From the NCBI GenBank assembly GCA_035541995.1, contig DATKMG010000582.1:1-5388 (forward strand): a DNA stretch of 5,388 nt, read 5' to 3'. Origin of the DNA: DATKMG01 sp035541995. Lineage in GTDB: Bacteria > Acidobacteriota > Terriglobia > Versatilivoradales > Versatilivoraceae. Shown piece by piece: positions 5,209 through 5,388 of the stretch. A program made the translations under genes and the position numbers. Positions within the stretch are counted from its first letter, which is position 1, and every line of letters starts with the position of its first letter. The notes under the pieces were generated by a model. That model saw nothing but the letters and a program-made list of their open reading frames with translations. It did not search any database and was not told the DNA's origin.

Positions 5209-5388
5209 ATGGACAGCGAAAAACCCCCAGTCAGTGCCGCCGGACCACAGGCGGGGAGAAGAAACACCAAGGTCGGGGTGGTCACCAGTAACAAGATGCA
5301 GAAGACGATCGTGGTCTCGGTGGAAAGGCGCGTTCCTCATCCCCTTTACCGGCGGATTATAACCAGGACTTCGAAATTCCTGGCCCAC
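5209..5388 (+). CDS. rpsQ: 30S ribosomal protein S17 (uS17), 3' truncated by window edge
   Basis: The first 60 codons of S17 are present; the window ends before the stop. The OB-fold core starts at KVGVVTSNKMQKTIVVSVER (21-40) and continues RVPHPLYRRIITRTSKFLAH (41-60), matching the conserved VVSDKM, HPLY and KFxAHDE regions of bacterial S17. S17 is a primary 16S rRNA binder at helices 7 and 11 of the small-subunit body. The ATG at 5209 is the first start in frame, since TGA at 5203-5205 closes the frame upstream. AGGAG at 5191-5195 is the likely ribosome binding site, with a long 13-base spacer. About 13 residues precede the point where E. coli S17 begins; they are rich in Pro, Ala and Gly and look disordered. 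It lies 28 bases after rpmC. Confidence 0.96.
   Translation, partial: MDSEKPPVSAAGPQAGRRNTKVGVVTSNKMQKTIVVSVERRVPHPLYRRIITRTSKFLAH

Noticed and set aside
1..5388. CRISPR array, insertion sequence, tRNA or rRNA gene, or defence system
   Set aside because: No repeat-spacer pattern, terminal inverted repeats with a transposase, tRNA-like cloverleaf or rRNA sequence was seen. Coding density is almost complete with ribosomal protein genes.

Overview
This window is a piece of a bacterial chromosome carrying the 3' end of a tuf gene followed by most of an S10-type ribosomal protein operon, all on the + strand. The order is 'tuf - rpsJ - rplC - rplD - rplW - rplB - rpsS - rplV - rpsC - rplP - rpmC - rpsQ'. 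This is the canonical bacterial order. Every protein reads in frame, at normal family length and with the expected signature motifs, so no gene looks broken. The window opens inside tuf, leaving 73 codons plus the stop, and closes inside rpsQ, giving the first 60 codons.

The proteins are bacterial rather than archaeal or eukaryotic. The DNA is moderately GC-rich, with many codons ending in G or C. Several residues differ from the gamma-proteobacterial pattern. L3 has GSIGASAFPSRV where E. coli has GSIGQNQTPGK, L22 has RPAPMGRAY, and L2 has PTRGFKTR near its C-terminus. Together with tuf lying directly before rpsJ and no room for the E. coli-type L4-binding leader, this argues against an Enterobacteria-like organism. 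A PVC-group (Verrucomicrobiota-like) or Acidobacteriota-like lineage is my impression from remembered family patterns only and should be treated as weak.

Layout: 1-222 end of EF-Tu; 223-304 gap with a weak hairpin and a C-rich stretch but no recognisable terminator or promoter; 305-631 S10; 632-688 gap holding a candidate 16-codon leader ORF; 689-4467 a compact run L3-L4-L23-L2-S19-L22-S3, with an ATGA overlap of rplD/rplW and gaps of 1 to 32 bases elsewhere; 4468-4546 a relatively long 79-base gap with a clear inverted repeat; 4547-5388 L16-L29-S17. Most genes have a visible Shine-Dalgarno sequence, and rpsC starts with TTG.

Functionally the genes form one unit. EF-Tu delivers aminoacyl-tRNA. 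S10, S19 and S3 belong to the small-subunit head and mRNA entry, and S17 to its body. L3, L4, L2, L22, L23, L16 and L29 build the peptidyl transferase surroundings and the exit tunnel with its rim. Nothing here is a new enzymatic or defence system. The items most worth a second look are non-coding or small: the GTG leader ORF with a textbook ribosome binding site that ends inside the rplC start codon, and the structured gap between rpsC and rplP.
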